Notes: generated from the sequence alone by a model not told the origin. 64,000 nucleotides of DNA from Halosaccharopolyspora lacisalsi (GCF_014137975.1 NZ_JACGWZ010000009.1:1-64000); one strand, 5' to 3'; positions 16,769 to 24,898 are shown, numbered from the stretch's first letter. Made by a program: numbers and translations.

Positions 16769-18202
16769 TCACAGGATGTCGGAGGGGGTGTAGGCGGCGG
16801 CCTCGGGATGGCGGGTGGTGATCCTGTCGACCTCGGCGACGAGGTCGCGGACCTGGTCGGTGGCCGCTCCGGTGAAGTCGAGCCGGTCGTCCAGCAGCGC
16901 GCCGAGCTGGTCGCGGTCCAGCGGCAGTCGCTCGTCGGCGGCGAGCCGGTCGAGCAGGTCGTTGCCCTCGATACCCCGCTCGCGCATGTCCAGCGCGACG
17001 GCGACGGCGTTCTCCTTGATGGCCTCGTGCGCGGTCTCGCGCCCGACCCCGGCCCGCACCGCGGCCATGAGCACCTTCGTGGTGGCCAGGAACGGCAGGT
17101 AGCGGTCCAGCTCGCGGGAGATCACGGCGGGGTAGGCGCCGAACTCGTCGAGCACCGTCAGGAAGGTCTCCAGCAACCCGTCGAAGGCGAAGAAGGCGTC
17201 CGGCAGCGCGACCCGGCGCACCACCGAGCAGGACACGTCGCCCTCATTCCACTGGTCACCGGCGATCTCGCTCGCCATCGACACGTGCCCGCGCAGCACC
17301 ACGGCCAGGCCGTTGACGCGCTCGCAGGAACGGGTGTTCATCTTGTGCGGCATCGCGCTGGAGCCGACCTGACCGGGCTTGAACCCCTCGGTGACCAGCT
17401 CCTGACCAGCCATCAGCCGGATCGTCTTGGCCAGGCTCGACGGGGCGGCGGACAGCTGGGACAGCGTGGTCAGCACCTCGTAGTCCAGCGAGCGCGGGTA
17501 CACCTGACCGACGCTGGTCAGCACCTTGCCGAAACCGAGGTGACCGGCCACCCGGCGCTCCAGCTCGGCCAGCTTGTCCCGGTCGCCTCCGACGAGGTCC
17601 AGCGCGTCCTGGGCCGTGCCGACCGGACCCTTGATGCCGCGCAGCGGGTAGCGGCTCAGCAGCTCCTCGAGCCGGTGGAACCCGGCGAGCAGTTCGTCGG
17701 CGGCGGTGGCGAAGCGCTTGCCCAGCGTGGTGGCCTGGGCCGCGACGTTGTGCGAACGTCCCGCCATGACCAGCTCGCCGTGTTCGGAGGCGAGCTGGGC
17801 CAGCCGCGCGAGCACGGCGACCGTGCGGTCGCGCACGTGCTCCAGGCTGCGGCGCACCTGCAACTGCTCGACGTTCTCCGTCAGGTCGCGCGAGGTCATG
17901 CCCTTGTGCACGTGCTCGTGACCGGCCAGCGCGTTGAACTCCTCGATGCGCGCCTTCACGTCGTGCCGGGTCACGCGCTCCCGCTCCGCGATGGAGTCCA
18001 GGTCGACCCGTTCCAGCACCCGCTCGTAGTCGGCCAGTGCCTGCTCGGGAACGTCGATGCCGAGGTCGGCCTGCGCGCGCAGCACCGCCAACCACAGCCT
18101 TCGCTCCAGAACGACCTTGTGCGCCGGTGACCACAGCTCGACCAGCTCGGGCGAGGCGTAGCGGTTGGCCAGGACGTTGGGGATGCTGGGCTTGTCCGTC
18201 AC
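16769..18202 (-). CDS. purB: Adenylosuccinate lyase
   Basis: This 477-residue enzyme of the fumarase/aspartase superfamily acts twice in purine synthesis (SAICAR to AICAR; adenylosuccinate to AMP). Helical domain 1 contains HDVKARIEEFN near residue 75 and GMTSRDLTENV near 95. Domain 2 contains MAGRSHNVAAQATT near 145 and the flexible signature loop GSSAMPHKMN near 278, followed by VLRGHVSMASEIAGDQWNEGDVSCS, which carries the catalytic region. The C-terminal domain ends in TPSDIL. GTG 18202 was chosen because family similarity begins with IPNVLANRYASPEL. About 100 bp of GC-rich DNA separates it from the sigma-partner gene. Confidence 0.93.
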   Translation of the reverse strand: MTDKPSIPNVLANRYASPELVELWSPAHKVVLERRLWLAVLRAQADLGIDVPEQALADYERVLERVDLDSIAERERVTRHDVKARIEEFNALAGHEHVHKGMTSRDLTENVEQLQVRRSLEHVRDRTVAVLARLAQLASEHGELVMAGRSHNVAAQATTLGKRFATAADELLAGFHRLEELLSRYPLRGIKGPVGTAQDALDLVGGDRDKLAELERRVAGHLGFGKVLTSVGQVYPRSLDYEVLTTLSQLSAAPSSLAKTIRLMAGQELVTEGFKPGQVGSSAMPHKMNTRSCERVNGLAVVLRGHVSMASEIAGDQWNEGDVSCSVVRRVALPDAFFAFDGLLETFLTVLDEFGAYPAVISRELDRYLPFLATTKVLMAAVRAGVGRETAHEAIKENAVAVALDMRERGIEGNDLLDRLAADERLPLDRDQLGALLDDRLDFTGAATDQVRDLVAEVDRITTRHPEAAAYTPSDIL

Positions 18203-18305
18203 GACCGTCGAGGATACGTGCGGTGCCACTCGGGGCGGTGCACCTGGTCCGCCCGACGCGGCCGTGCCGCGCCCGGGTCGCGGGCGCGGGCGCGGCGTTG
18301 CGGAG

Positions 18306-19085
18306 TCACTTGCCCAACGTGAACTTCGGGTCGGTGGCCAGGCCGGTGAGTTGCTCCTCACTGAGCGCGGGGTTCTCGCGCACCTCGTCCGCTGAAGGCG
18401 TGGCCGGGTCGTAGGTGAAGGCCGTGACCCTGACGACGGTGCCATCGGTGCGGTAGTGCGACACCGACTCCGTCACGGCGGACCGCGGCCCCACCAGCAC
18501 CGCGTCGCGAACCAGCACGGACCTGTCCGGGCGGTTCACGACCTCGCAGGTCAGCGTGTCGTCGCAGGATTCGGACGGAGCCTTGTCGAAGGTGCCCGCG
18601 GTGCCGACCTCGACGGAGACCGCGGTCGGCCCGGTGCTGTCGGTGAAACCCACGCTCATGTTCAGCTTCCGGGGCATGCGGGGCCGGGGCGCGCCGATGC
18701 CGATGAGCCCCGAATGCTCCAGACTCACGTCGTCGAGCTTCGGTGCGACCCTGCGCACCGCCTTCGCCGCGTGGTTCTCGAGCATCCGGCGACGCTGGTC
18801 GAGTTCGTCCTGCGACAGCTTCGGCGGGACCGCGCCCTCGGTGGGGACGTCGGTGACCACCGAAGGTGCGGCCGGGATCACCTCCCGGTGGTGCGGTCCC
18901 GTCACGGCGGGGATCGTGGCGGCTCCCGCGAGAACCGCGAGCGTGGCCACGCCCGTGCCGAAGGTCGCCCGACGCCTGCGCTGGGCTCTCCTGGCCTCGT
19001 CGGCGATCCGGTCGGGCTCGAGTCCCAGCGGTGGTTCGTCGTCGAGGGCGTCGCGCATGCCGGCGCGCAGTGTCTGCTCGTCCAT
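18306..19085 (-). CDS. Membrane-anchored partner of SigE-family sigma factor
   Basis: This 259-residue protein is translationally coupled to the sigma gene (its ATG shares the A of that gene's TGA). The cytoplasmic part is residues 1-42 and Arg-rich at its end (ARRAQRRRRATFG). A single membrane helix spans about 45-61 and an extracytoplasmic domain of about 195 residues follows. That domain has a CDDTLTCEV cysteine pair, which may form a disulfide. The layout matches membrane proteins encoded downstream of actinobacterial SigE-family sigma factors, which often act as anti-sigma factors or signal receptors. No ZAS zinc motif (HxxxCxxC) is present, so a classical zinc anti-sigma role is not supported. 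A paralogous cassette with the same layout lies at 20869-22058. Confidence 0.8.
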   Translation of the reverse strand: MDEQTLRAGMRDALDDEPPLGLEPDRIADEARRAQRRRRATFGTGVATLAVLAGAATIPAVTGPHHREVIPAAPSVVTDVPTEGAVPPKLSQDELDQRRRMLENHAAKAVRRVAPKLDDVSLEHSGLIGIGAPRPRMPRKLNMSVGFTDSTGPTAVSVEVGTAGTFDKAPSESCDDTLTCEVVNRPDRSVLVRDAVLVGPRSAVTESVSHYRTDGTVVRVTAFTYDPATPSADEVRENPALSEEQLTGLATDPKFTLGK

Positions 19086-19627
19086 CACGCTGTCCCTTCC
19101 GCGTCGACACCGACCAGGTCGGGGTCGTACCGCGCGATCGCCTCCCGCAGGCTCTGCAACCCGCGCGAGCTCTGGCTCTTGACCGTGCCTTCGGAACACC
19201 TCAGCGCCGCCGCCACTTCGGCGATCGGCAGGTCCTCCCAGTAGCGCAGTACGAGCACCGCCCGCTGCCGTGGCGGCACCTCGGTCAACGCGTGCGCGAC
19301 GAGATTCCGCGTCCGCGCGCGTTGCCCCGCCACCTCGGGATCGGACCCGGTACTACCGGAGTCCGGGATCACCCCGCTGCGGTTCTCCACCCGGCGCCAG
19401 GGACGTCGTCGTTCGTCCAACCACGCACGCATCAGGGCCTTGCGCGCGTAGGCCTCCTTCGTCGTGTCGTCCACCCGCTTCCAGGCCCGATAAAGCTTGG
19501 TGAAGGTGTTTTGAACGAGATCCTCGGCCAGGTGCCAGTCACCGCACAGCAGGTACGCCGAGCGACGCAGCGCCGCGGCCTGGTCTCTGGCGAACACGCG
19601 AAACGATTCCTCGTACTGAACTCGCAT
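19085..19627 (-). CDS. SigE-family ECF sigma factor (intact copy)
   Basis: This 180-residue sigma-70 family protein is of the actinobacterial SigE-like ECF group. Region 2 covers about 7-75 with RRSAYLLCGDWHLAEDLVQNTFTKLY; region 2.4 includes DERRRPWRR. Region 4 covers about 115-168: VPPRQRAVLVLRYWEDLPIAEVAAALRCSEGTVKSQSSRGLQSLRE, a complete helix-turn-helix. It directs RNA polymerase to a regulon that presumably includes its own operon. The start is ATG 19627; upstream is a short 90-bp gap to the TetR gene stop. A paralogue at 21540-22058 shares the GDWH and RPWRR motifs. The left-arm copy of this gene is frameshifted. Confidence 0.9.
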   Translation of the reverse strand: MRVQYEESFRVFARDQAAALRRSAYLLCGDWHLAEDLVQNTFTKLYRAWKRVDDTTKEAYARKALMRAWLDERRRPWRRVENRSGVIPDSGSTGSDPEVAGQRARTRNLVAHALTEVPPRQRAVLVLRYWEDLPIAEVAAALRCSEGTVKSQSSRGLQSLREAIARYDPDLVGVDAEGTA

Positions 19628-19717
19628 CGGTCGATGCCCCTTTCCGCACTACCGCCCCCTACTACGCGCCGGAAGCGAAGAGGGTTGCGTGAGCGCGGAG
19701 AGACTTTCCGCGCGCGA

Positions 19718-20302
19718 TCACTCCAGTTGGGAACGCAGCATTCGCCGCGCGGCACCACGCGGATCGGGATCGCTCTCGTTCAGCGCGTTGACGACCGTAC
19801 CGTCGACCAGCGCGATCAGTTCGAACATGCGGTCGCGGCCGACTTCCATGCCGCAGTGCGCGAGGATCTCGGCCAGCAGGTCGTGGAGCTGCGCGGAGAG
19901 TTCCCGCATCAGCGGCGCCAGATAGGGGCGCCGGGGCGCGCCGACCAGCCGCTCGTAGCGCAGCAACACCGGCTCGACCCCACCGTCGCGGGAGCGGACG
20001 CCCAGCAGCAGATCCAGCATCAGCTCTGTGACGGTCTCGGTACCGCGGTGCTCCTCGGTGAGCTGCTCCAGGCGTCGCCGTCCCGCTTCGAGCTCCTCAC
20101 CGGCCTCGTACCTGACGGCCTCGGTGACCAGGTCGTCCAGCGAGGTGAAGTAGTACGTGGTGGACGCGAGCGGCAGTTCGGCGCGCTCGGCCACCGCACG
20201 GTGGCGGATGGCGTCGAAGCCGCCCTCCGCCAACAGTTGCGCCGCGGCCCGCACCAACGTCTGCCGCCGCCGCTCGCCCTTCGGAGTACTGGCCGCCGTC
20301 AT
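19718..20302 (-). CDS. TetR-family regulator downstream of an SMR exporter
   Basis: This 194-residue protein starts at ATG 20302 (ATG 20323 is possible but lacks a ribosome site). The N-terminal TetR helix-turn-helix includes RRQTLVRAAAQLLAEGGFDAIRHRAVAERAELPLASTTYYFTSLDDLVTEAV (residues about 13-65), with the usual YYF at the end of the recognition helix. The C-terminal domain is mostly helical with R-x-Y-E-R and FELIALVDGTVVNAL. It lies 50 bp downstream of the SMR gene on the same strand, so it is probably an autoregulated local repressor. A candidate palindromic operator lies upstream of the SMR gene at 20739-20756. The right arm of the inverted repeat ends inside this gene at 20196. Confidence 0.88.
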   Translation of the reverse strand: MTAASTPKGERRRQTLVRAAAQLLAEGGFDAIRHRAVAERAELPLASTTYYFTSLDDLVTEAVRYEAGEELEAGRRRLEQLTEEHRGTETVTELMLDLLLGVRSRDGGVEPVLLRYERLVGAPRRPYLAPLMRELSAQLHDLLAEILAHCGMEVGRDRMFELIALVDGTVVNALNESDPDPRGAARRMLRSQLE

Positions 20303-20352
20303 GGTCGCCGATCCTATTCCCACTGCTCCACCGCCGACCGGCGCCGACCGGT

Positions 20353-20685
20353 TCAGTGACCGTCACCGGTGAGGTTCAGTCCGATGACCCCGGACACGAT
20401 GAGCACGAGCGACAGGGTCTTGATCACGGAGGTTCCCTCGCCGAGCCAGACCATGCCGATCACCGCCGTCAGGGCGGCCCCGATGCCGGTCCAGACCGCG
20501 TAGGCGGGGCCCGCGGGCAGCACCCGCATCGCCCAGGCCAGCCCCGAGAAGCTCAGCCCGGCCAGCACGAGGAACGACGCGCTGGGCACCAGCTTGCTGA
20601 ACCCCTCCGAGAGCTTCAGCGAGATGGCCCACCCCGCCTCCAGGACCCCGGAGAGCATCAGCACGATCCACGCCATCCTCGGCAC
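20353..20685 (-). CDS. SMR-family exporter, Gdx/SugE (guanidinium) type
   Basis: This 110-residue protein has four transmembrane helices and no soluble domains, the exact architecture of small multidrug resistance proteins, which work as antiparallel dimers. Helix 1 carries the essential Glu in GVLEAGWAISLKLSEGF; the EAGWA context and the following LK...GF are closer to Gdx/SugE guanidinium exporters than to EmrE. Helix 3 contains LPAGPAYAVWTGIGA, the SMR signature. The GTG start is at 20685 (GAGGGAC just upstream), and ATG 20676 is an alternative. It is followed by a TetR-family gene. No guanidine riboswitch was recognised in the leader, so the substrate could also be a quaternary amine. Confidence 0.85.
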   Translation of the reverse strand: MPRMAWIVLMLSGVLEAGWAISLKLSEGFSKLVPSASFLVLAGLSFSGLAWAMRVLPAGPAYAVWTGIGAALTAVIGMVWLGEGTSVIKTLSLVLIVSGVIGLNLTGDGH

Positions 20686-20738
20686 CGTCCCTCGACTCGT
20701 CGCGGGCGGTCCGTTCCCACCCGCCGAATGGCACTACC

Positions 20739-20756
20739 GTACCAATAAAATGGCAC
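20739..20756. promoter_or_regulatory. Candidate TetR operator upstream of the SMR gene
   Basis: On the minus strand the site reads GTGCCA, TTTTAT, TGGTAC: 6-bp arms with one mismatch around an AT-rich centre in otherwise GC-rich DNA. A second GTGCCATT half-site lies 16 bp closer to the gene. Size and position fit an operator for the TetR protein encoded downstream. Confidence 0.5.
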
Positions 20757-20868
20757 AGTCGTACTTCTTTGGTGGGCGAGAACACCGCCCCGCTCGTGTC
20801 GGCGCGGACGGTTGCGATTTTCCCTAAAGTTGTGGATCCCCGCGCGGCGAGTTGACAGCGGCGAGCCG

Positions 20869-21525
20869 TCAGAACCGCTTGGCGAGATCACCGGCGATGG
20901 CGGAGAGCCGATCACCGTAGGGAGCCTGCGCTCCGGGGTCGGGATCGCTGCGCACCATGACGACGCGGCCGCTGTTCGCACGCTCGACGGCCAGCTTCGT
21001 GCCGTCCGGCATCCGGGACGTGCCGGGCTCGCGCCGTTCCGGCGGAACCGTGGCGACCGGGCTGACGATCGCCGTCACCCTGCCCTTCGACTCCCCCTCG
21101 ACGAGCCGGAAGGAGGCGGCCCGCGAGGCCGTCGGGCACTCCCGCGCCGCCAGCGGCATGTTCCCCGACGTGTGGGGCAACCGCGTCGCCAGGGCCTTCG
21201 CGAGCCGTTCGTCCGGACCGCAGCCACCCCCGGGCAGACCGAGCACGGACGGACCGCTGTCGGTGCCACCCGTGCGGGGCATCGGTTGTTGGGCGGTGGT
21301 TCGGGGCGACGGTCCCGCCTGCGGCTCCGAGGGCAGCATCCCCGTGCCGGCGCCGATCCCGACCGCGAGCACCGCCGCGGCCACCAGCGAACCACCCGTG
21401 GCCGCCATCCGGCGGCGTGCCGTCACCCGACGCGACCGGGCGGCGATGTCGGCCGCGTCGAACGCCGCCGGAGGCGCGGTCCGCGCCGCATCGCGGAACA
21501 GCTCCTCGAGCTCCCGCTCCTTCAC
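20869..21525 (-). CDS. Membrane-anchored partner of the second SigE-family sigma factor
   Basis: This 218-residue protein starts at GTG 21525 with a strong GGAGGTGCG seven bases upstream, 14 bp after the sigma-gene stop. Residues 1-38 are cytoplasmic (ELEELFRDAARTAPPAAFDAADIAARSRRVTARRR). One membrane helix spans about 43-62 (GGSLVAAAVLAVGIGAGTGM). A Pro/Ser-rich linker then leads to an outer domain with two Cys (GGGCGPDERLAKALATRL and ARECPTASR). It has the same layout as the 18306-19085 protein, but the two show little sequence identity. It is probably a regulator of its sigma factor, by position. No zinc-anti-sigma motif is seen. Confidence 0.78.
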   Translation of the reverse strand: MKERELEELFRDAARTAPPAAFDAADIAARSRRVTARRRMAATGGSLVAAAVLAVGIGAGTGMLPSEPQAGPSPRTTAQQPMPRTGGTDSGPSVLGLPGGGCGPDERLAKALATRLPHTSGNMPLAARECPTASRAASFRLVEGESKGRVTAIVSPVATVPPERREPGTSRMPDGTKLAVERANSGRVVMVRSDPDPGAQAPYGDRLSAIAGDLAKRF

Positions 21526-21539
21526 TTAACCGCACCTCC

Positions 21540-22058
21540 TCACGACATCGACCGCAGATCACCGAGGGCGTCACCGAGCGCTCCCCGAAGGGCCTCCAGG
21601 CCCCTCGCGGACTGGCTCTTCACATTGCCCTCGCTACAGCGCATGACCTCGGCGACCCCCGCGACGTCGAGTCCCTCCAGATACCGCAGCACCAGCACGG
21701 CCCGCTGCTTCGGCGGAACCTGCTGAAGCCCGGCCAACAGCGTCCGCCGCGTGGCCACGGTCCCGGCCACGTCCTCGGAGTCCGACGGCGAGTCCGGCAA
21801 CGCCTCGACGCTACGCTCGCGCCGCCAGGGTCGGCGCGATTCGTCGATCATGGCCCTGGTGAGGGTGCGCCGGACGTAGGCGTCGAGTGCGTCCTTGTCC
21901 CGCACCTTGCGCCACCGGCGATGCAGGGCGATGAACGCCGTCTGGGCAAGATCATCCGCGCGGTGCCAGTCACCGCACATCATGTATGCCATCCGACGCA
22001 CCGCCTCCCGCCGAGCCGCGAAGTACTCCGCGAACTCCTGCTCTTCGCGTTGGTCCAC
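21540..22058 (-). CDS. SigE-family ECF sigma factor (second)
   Basis: This 172-residue protein has region 2 with AVRRMAYMMCGDWHRADDLAQTAFIALHRRWRKVRD, region 2.4 DESRRPWRR, and region 4 with LQQVPPKQRAVLVLRYLEGLDVAGVAEVMRCSEGNVKSQSARGLEALR. The last has the same V-K-S-Q-S recognition helix as the paralogue at 19085-19627. The two sigma/partner cassettes flank the SMR-TetR operon, which suggests an old local duplication followed by divergence. It is divergent from the threonine aldolase gene with a 158-bp intergenic region. No family-specific promoter could be picked by eye. Confidence 0.9.
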   Translation of the reverse strand: MDQREEQEFAEYFAARREAVRRMAYMMCGDWHRADDLAQTAFIALHRRWRKVRDKDALDAYVRRTLTRAMIDESRRPWRRERSVEALPDSPSDSEDVAGTVATRRTLLAGLQQVPPKQRAVLVLRYLEGLDVAGVAEVMRCSEGNVKSQSARGLEALRGALGDALGDLRSMS

Positions 22059-22216
22059 GCGGACTCTCCGCTTCTGTGTGCTGACACGTACGTAGACGGC
22101 AGGCCGGGCCTCAACGGTTGCACGTCGGTTTCACCGAATTCATCCGCCCCCCTTAGCGTGCGATTCGCGACGGCACCCGTTGCCGAATCCCCGTGCGGAT
22201 ATGGTGTGATATTTTC

Positions 22217-23242
22217 GTGACCACTTCGGCGCCTATCGATCTCCGTTCCGACACTGTCACTCGCCCAGACCGGCAGATGTCCGCGGCGATGGCCGCTGCC
22301 GAGGTCGGCGACGACGTGCTGGACCACGACCCGACGATGCGTGCTCTGGAGACCAGAACCGCCCAGCTGCTCGGGACCAGCGACTCCCTCTGGGTGCCCA
22401 GCGGCACCATGGGGAACCTGATCGCGTTGTCCCTGCACCTGCGACGTGGTGACCGGTTCCTGGCGCCCCGGGGTGCTCACGTGCTGACCCACGAACTCGG
22501 TTCGGCGGCGTGGCTGGCGGGGGGCATGCCGGAAGCGCTGGCCTGCGCGGCCGGCCCGGGCAGGCCCACACCCGAGCTCGTGCGCTCGTACAACGACGAG
22601 AGCTCCCGCTACGACGCGCTGCGCACGACGCTGCTGTGCCTGGAGAACACGCACAACGCCGCGGGTGGGACCGCCATCCCTCCGGACGAGCACGCGCGAC
22701 TCGCGGCGGCGGCTCGCGACAGCGGTCTACGGGTCCACCTCGACGGCGCGCGGATCTGGCACGCCGCGGCAGCGCTGGGTGTGCCACCCGCCGCGCTGAC
22801 CGTGGGGGTCGACACGGTGCAGACCTGCCTGAGCAAGGGGTTGGGGGCGCCGGTCGGGTCGGTCGTGGCCGGGTCGGCCGAGTTCGTCGCCGAGGCCCGT
22901 CGGATGCGCAAGATGCTCGGCGGCGGCGTCCGTCAGGGTGGCGTCCTGGCCGCGGCCGGGATCGTGGCCCTCGACCGCCTCGAAGCGCTGGCCGAGGACC
23001 ACGACAACGCCGCGCGCCTGGCCAGGGGGCTGACCGAGCTCGGCTGGGAGGTCGACACCCCGCAGACGAACATCGTGCTGGCCACGGTGCCCGACACGAG
23101 CCGGACCCTGGAGCGACTGCGGGCCGTCGGAGTCCTCGGCGTCCCCATGGCGGGACGGCTGCGCTTCGTCACCCACCGCGACGTCACCACCGACGACGTC
23201 GACGAGGCGCTGCGCAGGATCGACTCCGGACAGAACCGGTGA
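22217..23242 (+). CDS. ltaE: Low-specificity L-threonine aldolase
   Basis: This 341-residue PLP enzyme (fold type I) cleaves L-threonine/L-allo-threonine to glycine and acetaldehyde. It is recognised by IDLRSDTVTRPDRQMSAAM at the N-terminus, GDDVLDHDPT near residue 32, SGTMGNLIAL near 64, the PLP-binding LHLDGARIWHAA near 172, and the Schiff-base Lys in CLSKGLGAPVGS near 206. GTG 22217 is taken as the start because IDLRSDT normally lies close to the N-terminus. It has no Shine-Dalgarno sequence, so it may be leaderless. Another in-frame ATG at 22193 would add eight unconserved residues. Confidence 0.9.
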   Translation: MTTSAPIDLRSDTVTRPDRQMSAAMAAAEVGDDVLDHDPTMRALETRTAQLLGTSDSLWVPSGTMGNLIALSLHLRRGDRFLAPRGAHVLTHELGSAAWLAGGMPEALACAAGPGRPTPELVRSYNDESSRYDALRTTLLCLENTHNAAGGTAIPPDEHARLAAAARDSGLRVHLDGARIWHAAAALGVPPAALTVGVDTVQTCLSKGLGAPVGSVVAGSAEFVAEARRMRKMLGGGVRQGGVLAAAGIVALDRLEALAEDHDNAARLARGLTELGWEVDTPQTNIVLATVPDTSRTLERLRAVGVLGVPMAGRLRFVTHRDVTTDDVDEALRRIDSGQNR

Positions 23243-23261
23243 AGCCCCGGGCCGGGACCGG

Positions 23262-23441
23262 TCACCGCTCGATTTGCTTGCGGTCCTTCTTCGCCCAGCC
23301 GATCGCCGCCGTAGCCAGGAACAGCCCACCGCCGATCACCGCGATCCAGAACAGTCCCTTGACCACGAAACCGATCACGGCGCCGGCCACGGAGACCACC
23401 AGCCACAGCGCCAGCAGCCCTCCGATCACCTTCCACCACAT
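23262..23441 (-). CDS. Small two-helix membrane protein
   Basis: This 59-residue protein starts at ATG 23441 behind GAAGGGGTGAGGTGCC. It contains MWWKVIGGLLALWLVVSVAG and a second hydrophobic stretch (LFWIAVIGGGLFLATAAIGW), and ends in the charged KKDRKQIER. Small proteins of this type are common and uncharacterised in actinomycetes. It is convergent with the threonine aldolase gene, 19 bp apart. Confidence 0.75.
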   Translation of the reverse strand: MWWKVIGGLLALWLVVSVAGAVIGFVVKGLFWIAVIGGGLFLATAAIGWAKKDRKQIER

Positions 23442-23595
23442 GGCACCTCACCCCTTCGTCGAAGCCGCCACGATCCCGTGACCGCGGGCTTCCCCCTCAG
23501 CTTGCCAGACGCCGGGGCGTGCGGGGCCCCTCGGAAGCTCGATATCGGGGAAAATTCCGGGGCACCGGGGAAACGAGGGTTCGGCGAGCAGGAAA

Positions 23596-24636
23596 TCAGC
23601 GACCTGGGACGACGACGGCACGGCCGTTGACCTCGCCGCGTTCCAGCCGTTCGTACGCGCCGGGGGCGTCCTCGATCCCGTACACCTCGACCTCGGACCG
23701 CACCGCACCCTGCCGGACCAGGCGCACCAGCTCGATCAGCTCGTCACGGGCACCCCAGTAGGGCGCGGAGACCGCGCACTCGTACGGGACCCGGCCGAAA
23801 CCGACGGGCAGACTGCCACCGCCCACGCCGAGGATCGTCAAATCGGACTCCACCCCCGCACAGCCCACGGCCGTGGCACCGGTGGCGTCATTGCCGACCA
23901 CGTCGAGGACGAGCTCGGCACCGCGCCCCTCGGTGAGTGCGCGGACCTTCGACGCGGCGTGCTCGTCGGAGTACAGCACCTCGGCGGCCCCCGCGCGCCG
24001 AGCCGCCTCCAGCTTCGCCTCGCCGACGTCCATGGCCACGACCCGCGCCGGGGACAGCGCCCGCAGCAACTGGATGGCGATGTGGCCGAGACCGCCCGCG
24101 CCGATGACGACCGCCGTGCTTCCCGGTACCAGCTTGGGCAGCGAGTGCTTGATCGCGTGATACGGCGTCAGCCCCGCGTCGGTGAACGGCACCGTCCGCA
24201 CCGGATCGAGGTCGCCGATCGGCACGAGGTGCCGCGCCGAGTCGACGAGCAGGTAGTCGGCGAGAGCACCGGGAGCGCCCAGGCCGGGCGGGTCGATCCC
24301 CAGCTCGGCCGCTCGCAGGCAGTAGTTCTCCTTGCCGCGCGCGCAGTAATGACACAGACCGCATCCCCACGGGCCGTACACGATCACCGAGTCCCCGTGG
24401 GAGATCCCTTCGACCCCGCCCCCGAGAGCCGCGACGCGGCCCGCGCCCTCGTGTCCGAGAGTCATCGGCAGCGGGAACGGGTACTGCTCGGCGGACCAGC
24501 TCATGACCGCGATGTCGGAGTGGCACAACCCGGCGGCGGTGACTTCGAGCAGCACCTGGCCCGGGCCGGGCTCGGGAGCGGCGACCTCGCGGACCTCCGG
24601 CGGCTCACCCACGGTGTGGTACTGGACGGCACGCAT
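23596..24636 (-). CDS. Zinc-dependent alcohol dehydrogenase (MDR superfamily)
   Basis: This 346-residue cytosolic NAD(P)-dependent dehydrogenase starts at ATG 24636 with GGAGGAG upstream. Catalytic zinc ligands are the Cys in GLCHSD (residue about 38) and the His/Glu pair in LGHEGAG (about 61). The structural zinc site is the C-x2-C-x2-C-x7-C lobe GCGLCHYCARGKENYC near 92. The Rossmann segment is AVVIGAGGLGHIAIQLL near 170, followed by VVAMDVG, whose Asp favours NAD over NADP. The C-terminal region has VEVYGIEDAPGAYERL. The branch resembles AdhP and propanol-preferring enzymes; the substrate cannot be fixed. It is divergent from the large beta-helix gene. Confidence 0.9.
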   Translation of the reverse strand: MRAVQYHTVGEPPEVREVAAPEPGPGQVLLEVTAAGLCHSDIAVMSWSAEQYPFPLPMTLGHEGAGRVAALGGGVEGISHGDSVIVYGPWGCGLCHYCARGKENYCLRAAELGIDPPGLGAPGALADYLLVDSARHLVPIGDLDPVRTVPFTDAGLTPYHAIKHSLPKLVPGSTAVVIGAGGLGHIAIQLLRALSPARVVAMDVGEAKLEAARRAGAAEVLYSDEHAASKVRALTEGRGAELVLDVVGNDATGATAVGCAGVESDLTILGVGGGSLPVGFGRVPYECAVSAPYWGARDELIELVRLVRQGAVRSEVEVYGIEDAPGAYERLERGEVNGRAVVVPGR

Positions 24637-24898
24637 ACCCACTCCTCCCCTCACCGGACACGTTACTGGTTCTCCGGGAGCTCGGCTCCGGGCCGAGAGC
24701 GTCCATTCGGGACCGGCCCACCGCACCCTCCACTCGAAAAAGCCCGTCGGTCTACTGCAACCGGGTGAGCGCGGGAACTCCTCGCCGAGATCACACGTCC
24801 ACGTGGAAGAGGTGTTCGATCGGATACCTTGCGTGTCGGGTGATCGTCAGCGCCGACGATCACCAGCGCTGGCGACCATCAATGCTGGAGGGCGAGAA

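Larger units (their letters stand above)
10506..20196. repeat. Right arm of the ~10-kb inverted repeat
   Basis: This is the reverse complement of 1-9696. It continues without a break into single-copy DNA at 20197 (the 5' end of the TetR gene), and it contains the intact sigma-factor gene. This arm is therefore the better representative of the native locus. Confidence 0.95.

Noticed and set aside
1-20196. Terminal inverted repeat of a linear chromosome
   Set aside because: Streptomyces-type terminal repeats lie at opposite chromosome ends, not head-to-head around an 809-bp loop, and no telomere-protein genes are present.
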